Below are positions 59,541 to 64,000 of a DNA stretch of 64,000 nt, piece by piece. The DNA comes from Ulvibacter sp. MAR_2010_11 (lineage in GTDB: Bacteria > Bacteroidota > Bacteroidia > Flavobacteriales > Flavobacteriaceae). Both the position numbers and the translations under genes were made by a program. Under the pieces are notes generated by a model. The model was not told the origin of the DNA, did no database searches, and saw only the letters and a list, made by a program, of their open reading frames with translations. The stretch spans positions 367,501 to 431,500 of the forward strand of contig NZ_PHTY01000001.1 of NCBI RefSeq assembly GCF_002813135.1, read 5' to 3'. Every line of letters begins with the position of its first letter. Position 1 is the first letter of the stretch.

Positions 59541-60359
59541 ATGATTATACCTAAAACAAGCGAAGAAATAGAGTTAATGCGCGAAGCAGCCCTAATTGTA
59601 TCCAAAACATTGGGGATACTCGCAAAGGAAGTGAAACCGGGCGTTACCACACTTTATTTAGATAAGTTGGCAGAAGAGCATGTTCGTGATTTGGGTGCCA
59701 TTCCGGGCTTTTTGGGATTGTACGATTTTCCGAACACACTCTGTATGAGTCCCAATGCACAAGTGGTTCATGGCTTTCCTAATAACATCCCATTAAAAGA
59801 AGGAGATATCATCTCGATAGATTGTGGCGCTATAAAAAACGGCTTTTACGGGGATCACGCTTATACCTTCGAAGTGGGCGAAGTTGCTCCCGCTGTTAAA
59901 AAACTAATTCAAATTACAAAGGAATCGCTCTATGTAGGGATTCGTGAATTTAAGGCAGGAAACCGAAACGGAGACGTTGGTTATGCCATTCAACAGTATT
60001 GTGAAGCACATGGTTACGGGGTCGTGAGAGAATTGGTTGGACACGGCTTGGGCAGAAAAATGCACGAGGATCCCGAAATGCCCAATTACGGACGTCGCGG
60101 ACAAGGCAAGAAGTTTATTGAAGGAATGACTGTGGCAATTGAACCCATGATTAATATGGGGACGCGAAAAATTGAACAACTGGAAGACGGTTGGACCATT
60201 CTTACCCTGGACCGTAAACCCAGTGCGCATTTTGAACATAATGTGGCTTTGGTAAACGGAAAACCCGAACTGCTTTCAACCTTCGGATATATCTACGATG
60301 CACTGGGAATTGAAAGTGATGAAGAAAATGAATTCAGGCAGAAGGAACTTGTATTGTAA
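59541..60359 (+). CDS. map: Methionine aminopeptidase, type I
   Basis: 272-aa dimetal enzyme that removes the initiator Met from new proteins. Metal ligands in SIDCGAIKNGFYGDHAYTF (two Asp), GHGLGRKMHEDP (His), EGMTVAIEPM (Glu) and the final HFEHNVAL (Glu in the conserved C-terminal motif). C-terminal extension (LLSTFGYIYDALGIESDEEN) is slightly longer than in E. coli. Not linked to ribosomal genes here. The methyltransferase gene follows after 11 nt. Confidence 0.96.
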   Translation: MIIPKTSEEIELMREAALIVSKTLGILAKEVKPGVTTLYLDKLAEEHVRDLGAIPGFLGLYDFPNTLCMSPNAQVVHGFPNNIPLKEGDIISIDCGAIKNGFYGDHAYTFEVGEVAPAVKKLIQITKESLYVGIREFKAGNRNGDVGYAIQQYCEAHGYGVVRELVGHGLGRKMHEDPEMPNYGRRGQGKKFIEGMTVAIEPMINMGTRKIEQLEDGWTILTLDRKPSAHFEHNVALVNGKPELLSTFGYIYDALGIESDEENEFRQKELVL

Positions 60360-60370
60360 TTGATTTCACA

Positions 60371-61135
60371 ATGCAAAAACTCTTTAAATTTTTTCTAAAT
60401 TTATTTCCCCGAACTTTTTTAATCAGAATGAGCTTTGTGGTACGACCTATAGTCGCTTTTTTTCTTAGAGGCACTAAATACACCGATCCCATTGACGGAA
60501 AGTCGTACCGAAAGTTTTTACCCTACGGCTACGAAAAAGTACGTGAGAATGTATTATCTCCCGGAACACTTTCATTGGAACGTCACAGATTGTTCTGGTT
60601 GTTTCTGAAAAATGAGACTTCTTTTTTTTCTGAAAGGCACAAGGTGTTGCATTTTGCACCCGAACAGGCCTTTTACAGCCGCTTCCGAAAGATGAAGCAT
60701 TTAGATTATACTACAACCGATCTCAATTCTCCGATCGCCGATATAAAGGCAGATATTTGTAACCTTCCTTTTGAAGATAATAGCTACGATTTTATTATTT
60801 GCAACCACGTATTGGAACATATCCCCGATGATACCAAGGCTATGCAAGAATTATACAGGGTGTTGACCCCGGGAGGTACAGCTATTCTACAAGTTCCTTA
60901 CGATGCCGAACGCTCCGTGACTTTCGAAGACGATTCCATTACCGATCCCAAGGAACGCGCCCGAATTTTCGGGCAGTACGATCATGTGCGAGTGTATGGA
61001 ATCGATTATTTCGAGAAATTAGCAAGCGTTGGCTTTAAAGTGGAGGCAGTGGATTATACAAAGTCCTTGTCGGCAGCAGATATCGATCGTTACCGACTTG
61101 CCAAAGGTGAGTTACTTCCCGTTTGTACCAAGTGA
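60371..61135 (+). CDS. Class I SAM-dependent methyltransferase
   Basis: 254-aa Methyltransf_11-type protein: VLHFAPEQAFYSRFRKM (motif I), TTDLNSPIADIKADICNLPF, YDFIICNHVLEHIPDD and LTPGGTAILQVPYD. The N-terminal ~70 residues are basic and hydrophobic, without clear TM helix. Homologues often sit near sugar or lipid genes; no substrate is evident here. Its end overlaps the convergent ftp gene by 24 nt. Confidence 0.88.
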   Translation: MQKLFKFFLNLFPRTFLIRMSFVVRPIVAFFLRGTKYTDPIDGKSYRKFLPYGYEKVRENVLSPGTLSLERHRLFWLFLKNETSFFSERHKVLHFAPEQAFYSRFRKMKHLDYTTTDLNSPIADIKADICNLPFEDNSYDFIICNHVLEHIPDDTKAMQELYRVLTPGGTAILQVPYDAERSVTFEDDSITDPKERARIFGQYDHVRVYGIDYFEKLASVGFKVEAVDYTKSLSAADIDRYRLAKGELLPVCTK

Positions 61136-62140
61136 ATCGACCAGTAATTTCCTGAAGTTTTCAGTCATGTATACCTGCGGCTTATGCATCGAATCCATAA
61201 AGGTGAGATAGGCCTCAATACCTGCAGTTTCCTTCAGTAGTAATTTCGATTTTTCCAAGCCCAGCGCCATTAAAGCAGTTGCATAAGCATCGGCTTCACC
61301 GCAGGTTGCGGCAACCACCGTGGCACTGGTAACATCGCTCTGATCGGCTGAGCCGGTTAATGGATTTAGTGTGTGAACATATTTCTTTCCTGTGAGACTG
61401 TCAATTCTGAATTTCCGATAATTCCCCGAAGACGCCATAGCCCTGTTTTCTAATTGAATGGTTGCCTCGTAGCTTCGGTTGCTTAAATTTGAGTCAACGT
61501 TTTCAATCCCAACAATCCATGGCTTATGTTTCAAAAGATTTGATCCTTTGGCCAATACTTCACCTCCCAATTCGATTAAATAATCTGTAATTCCTTGAGA
61601 TTCCAGATACCTGCCAAGACAATCAATTCCGTAGCCCTTGGCAACTGCATTAAAATCGAAGTATATTTCGGGGTGTGTTTTGGCAACTCTACCATCCTTC
61701 AAAAGAGACACCTTTCGGAAGCCAACATATTGCATTAGCGAATCCAAAGTGATACTATCCATTTTCTTCAAAGGTTTGGTATCTCCAAATCCATAGGCAT
61801 TTCGCAGCACTCCTATGGTAGGGTCAAAATAGCCTTGTGAATTTGTATAAACCGTTTCAGAAATACGAAAAACTTGTTTAAAAATCGAATCGACCACCAC
61901 CGTGCTATCTCCTTGGTTTATTTTTGAAATATCGCTGTTGGGCATATAGGTGCTAACCGACTTGTTCACAGCGTGAATTACAGAATCTATTCCGCGTTCG
62001 GCATCAATTAGTTTATTCGAATAATACTGAATGCTATAGGTCGTGCCAAAGGCATCTCCGTGGAGCGAGAACACTTCTTTCTCCTCTTTCCCGCAGGAAA
62101 TAAGTACGCATCCCAAAAAAATAAAAATCAGTTTTTTCAT
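61112..62140 (-). CDS. apbE: FAD:protein FMN transferase, lipoprotein
   Basis: 342-aa ApbE/Ftp enzyme that attaches FMN to a Thr/Ser of exported flavoproteins such as NqrB, NqrC or RnfG. Lipobox LISC (Cys16); FGTTYSIQYYS, DFNAVAKGYGIDCLG, LIELGGEVLAKG, MASSGNYRKF and VHTLNPLTG are the family motifs. In flavobacteria it commonly serves the Na+-translocating NADH dehydrogenase; the nqr genes are not in this window. Overlaps the small protein gene upstream by 4 nt. Confidence 0.94.
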   Translation of the reverse strand: MKKLIFIFLGCVLISCGKEEKEVFSLHGDAFGTTYSIQYYSNKLIDAERGIDSVIHAVNKSVSTYMPNSDISKINQGDSTVVVDSIFKQVFRISETVYTNSQGYFDPTIGVLRNAYGFGDTKPLKKMDSITLDSLMQYVGFRKVSLLKDGRVAKTHPEIYFDFNAVAKGYGIDCLGRYLESQGITDYLIELGGEVLAKGSNLLKHKPWIVGIENVDSNLSNRSYEATIQLENRAMASSGNYRKFRIDSLTGKKYVHTLNPLTGSADQSDVTSATVVAATCGEADAYATALMALGLEKSKLLLKETAGIEAYLTFMDSMHKPQVYMTENFRKLLVDSLGTNGK

Positions 62141-62499
62141 AGTATTTCTTGTAATCCGTTATAGACCATTGTGTAGTCTTCATCTTTTATAACCGGTTTG
62201 GCATAATCACTTCCGTGGCCCAAGCCAACGCCTGCATAATAGGTTTTAGCCTCAAATTTCTGGGCGTGTTGTTTGATAGTCTGCATAAAAACAGGGTCGT
62301 ACACATTTGCATCTTCGGGATAAGAAATCGCGCGAACAATAACAAAGTGAAGGACTTTATCCTTCAAGGCGACAAACTGCGGATCCTTTTTCAGTTTCGA
62401 ATTCACTCCTAAAAATTCAAATCCGTTTGCTTCCAAGTCCTTGCCAACAATATTCATCGCCAGGTTATGTAATTCTTGTGAGGTAAGTTCTTCGTTCAT
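62137..62499 (-). CDS. Small conserved protein, often mislabelled NqrF
   Basis: About 120 aa, start ATG 62499 (MNEELTSQELHNLAMNIVG). It has no ferredoxin, FAD or NADH motif, so the label 'Na+-translocating NADH-quinone reductase subunit F' that, from memory, is attached to such proteins in flavobacteria cannot be right; it probably reflects being next to nqrF and ftp. An alpha-beta fold is likely (FEFLGVNSKLKKDP, HFVIVRAISYP). Translationally coupled to ftp; a helper of flavinylation is speculative. A TTG at 62517 is another possible start. Confidence 0.78.
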   Translation of the reverse strand: MNEELTSQELHNLAMNIVGKDLEANGFEFLGVNSKLKKDPQFVALKDKVLHFVIVRAISYPEDANVYDPVFMQTIKQHAQKFEAKTYYAGVGLGHGSDYAKPVIKDEDYTMVYNGLQEIL

Positions 62500-62560
62500 T
62501 CTTCGTAAAAATTCCAAACAGCAAAATTACTAAGAAGAATTGTGTAAACGTTTCAGAAAT

Positions 62561-62594
62561 AAAAAAAACCGCCTTCCATAAAAACGAAAGGCGG
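62561..62594 (-). terminator. Intrinsic terminator of the right-edge T9SS gene
   Basis: CCGCCTT (62569-62575) and AAGGCGG (62588-62594) with T8 on the minus strand. Confidence 0.88.
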
Positions 62595-62617
62595 CAAATA
62601 ATTACTATGTTAGGAAT

Positions 62618-64000
62618 TTATTCTTTGATGATTCGTTTGGTAACAGAACCGTTTTCTGTCTTCACCTTCACAAAATACAAGGCCGAATCGAGAATAGACA
62701 TATCTATTTGATATTGCCCTTGAGAAGTAAAGGACTTCTCTTGTACCTTTCTTCCCTGCACATCGTACACCACAACACTTTCAACCTGCATTTGAGGTGA
62801 AAATATGTGTAAAATATTGGTTGTAGGATTGGGATACAAAGCAATATTATCCAACAACGCATCCTGATTTCCTAAAATCTCTTCCCACTCGAATAGCAGC
62901 GTAAAGCGTTGGTTAAATGTTCCCTTAGCACTTCTGAACTCATAATTACCGTCGCTTAAATTATGTATGCTATTTTCCTGATTGTCTATCAAATATACCG
63001 TGGCATTACTTATAGCCGCTCCTTCCAAATTGGCGATTGAAATGGTAAACGCTGTATCTGCATCCACCTGACTCGCAAAGCCCATAGATACTTTTATACT
63101 ACTGTCAAAAACTTCCCTACTCTGAATCCCCAATTGCTCTGAACCATCTTCCAAATGCGAATACAGTGAAATTGTTGTTGCCAACCTGTCTGCATCGTAG
63201 TTAGGATCCAGATTAGGTGTTGCTAATGGATTGAAAGCTACCAGCGCATGACTACCAATATTGTATTGCTCGTTTCTCACTTTCAGTAAAATACTTTCAA
63301 TTTCTAAAGGAGTTCTAAGGGTTGTATTTCCTGTAGTGAGACGCATACTGTTTGTAAAAGTGACATTTCCCGCACCAAAAGCTTTAATTCCGAAGCCCTG
63401 ACCGGTGGAAATTACACCATTAGGTGTTGTACTTGTTCCCGGGTCACTGGCTGCAGGTAAGGCGCCTCCGTCGATGTACATCGAAATATCATCCATACTA
63501 AAGTTGATGCTTCCTGCACCCGGAGTTGATGGTAATGGCGGCGTTAAATGCTCCCAGAAATAGACTCTGGTTACCAACGGATTTGCTGAAATAAATTGTG
63601 AAGCGGAAATCGCTGAAGGATACGGATTCGAAAACACGTTGGGTGTCCCGTCGGGGTTTGTTCCCAATCCATTAAAAATTACCGGACGAACCACATCTCC
63701 GTTATTCAGTGTTCCCAGGGAATAGGTCATATCGTAGGTTGTATTTGCCGGGTCTGTATACCCCGATTGAGGTCGTACAATATATCCTTCCCCTACATTT
63801 ATTCCACCACCATAGGCATTCCAGAAGTTGCCATCGTCATCGGCAAAATTGGTGCCACCGGCAGGTACCGCCGGGTGGGGAATAAAATTACCGGGAGTGT
63901 GATTGAGTACCAAAAATGCATTAGTAAAGACGCCATTGCGTGTTTCGGCGGTCATTGGGCTCCCCATTACCATAAAATCGCGGGTTTGTAATACCGGTGT
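62618..64000 (-). CDS. T9SS type A sorting-domain protein, 5' end cut
   Basis: The visible 460 residues are the C-terminal part of a surface protein; the frame is open to the window edge and the true start lies beyond it (the ATG at 63973 is internal). Repeated beta-rich stretches (NGDVVRPVIFNGLGTNPD, GEGYIVRPQSGYT, NVFSNPYPSAISAS) resemble the large T9SS-exported proteins of flavobacteria with adhesin-like or unassigned passengers. The last ~75 residues (IALYPNPTTNILHIF ... SALYFVKVKTENGSVTKRII) are the type A sorting domain. No enzyme motif seen in the visible part. Confidence 0.88.
   Translation of the reverse strand, partial: TPVLQTRDFMVMGSPMTAETRNGVFTNAFLVLNHTPGNFIPHPAVPAGGTNFADDDGNFWNAYGGGINVGEGYIVRPQSGYTDPANTTYDMTYSLGTLNNGDVVRPVIFNGLGTNPDGTPNVFSNPYPSAISASQFISANPLVTRVYFWEHLTPPLPSTPGAGSINFSMDDISMYIDGGALPAASDPGTSTTPNGVISTGQGFGIKAFGAGNVTFTNSMRLTTGNTTLRTPLEIESILLKVRNEQYNIGSHALVAFNPLATPNLDPNYDADRLATTISLYSHLEDGSEQLGIQSREVFDSSIKVSMGFASQVDADTAFTISIANLEGAAISNATVYLIDNQENSIHNLSDGNYEFRSAKGTFNQRFTLLFEWEEILGNQDALLDNIALYPNPTTNILHIFSPQMQVESVVVYDVQGRKVQEKSFTSQGQYQIDMSILDSALYFVKVKTENGSVTKRIIKE

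Noticed and set aside
62137-62499. NqrF (Na+-translocating NADH-quinone reductase subunit F)
   Set aside because: No [2Fe-2S] Cys motif, no FAD or NADH domain; about 120 aa against about 400 for NqrF.
1-64000. tRNA or rRNA genes, prophage, integrase, IS elements, toxin-antitoxin or defence systems
   Set aside because: None could be recognised; nearly all long frames belong to housekeeping or envelope families in a compact arrangement.

Overview
The window reads as an ordinary, compact chromosome segment of a marine-type member of the Flavobacteriaceae (phylum Bacteroidota). Evidence: C-terminal type IX secretion (T9SS) sorting domains on at least three proteins, TAnnTTTG-type -7 promoter boxes close to start codons, a Rho factor with a long hydrophilic insertion, short lipobox lipoproteins, and the typical flavobacterial neighbourhoods truA/metallophosphoesterase/DUF4293/rho, NUDIX/pyrE/birA/rsfS/ftsH/cdsA/psd, and ftp (apbE) next to a small protein often mislabelled NqrF. 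No tRNA, rRNA, CRISPR, prophage, IS element or replication origin is visible.

Layout. 1-4.3 kb: ABC-transporter start (cut), truA, phosphodiesterase, heptanucleotide repeats, DUF4293 protein, rho. 4.3-9.5 kb: secreted T9SS protein, M14 peptidase lipoprotein, NUDIX hydrolase divergent from pyrE (7 nt apart), SRPBCC protein, birA. 9.6-14.4 kb: rsfS-ftsH-LUD-cdsA-psd-acyl-CoA-binding operon (proteostasis and phosphatidylethanolamine synthesis). 14.4-22 kb: valS, DUF1573, aspartic protease-PDZ protein, aminotransferase-murB, fasciclin lipoprotein. 22-27.2 kb: small Cys-rich membrane protein, glycosyltransferase, ECF sigma, atypical NRAMP transporter, lipA, gap. 27-38 kb: hybrid histidine kinase, lpxK, Nif3-like and zinc-less ribbon pair, msrA, methyltransferase, two small genes, GNAT, CDGSH protein, lipoprotein, T9SS vanadium-haloperoxidase-like protein. 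38.4-46.7 kb: kynurenine (tryptophan catabolism) cluster. 46.7-49.2 kb: a four-gene lipoprotein/multi-TM/histidine kinase/response regulator operon. 49.6-64 kb: PAP2, tatA, M1 peptidase, DUF6702, two tandem CarboxypepD_reg-like proteins, pepE, M15, M48, gpmI, HAD, map, methyltransferase, ftp, and a cut T9SS protein.

The kynurenine cluster encodes kynureninase, kynurenine 3-monooxygenase, a RidA-type candidate 2-aminomuconate deaminase, aminomuconate-semialdehyde dehydrogenase, an SDR with a non-canonical active site, ACMSD and an O-methyltransferase. 3-hydroxyanthranilate 3,4-dioxygenase and the first two pathway steps are not in the window.

The most unusual signal is non-coding: at least nine short tandem arrays, all with a 7-bp period but with different units (TGAGTAG, TGAGCTG, TGAGCAG, ATTCTTT, CCTTTCA, GATTTGG, TTCCCTA, TTTACGA). 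The TGAG-type arrays lie directly after genes, run in the direction of the gene before them, and in four cases contain that gene's stop codon. They resemble in principle the heptanucleotide STRR repeats of cyanobacteria. A structured intergenic element inside the kynurenine cluster resembles a flavobacterial repeat/ncRNA.
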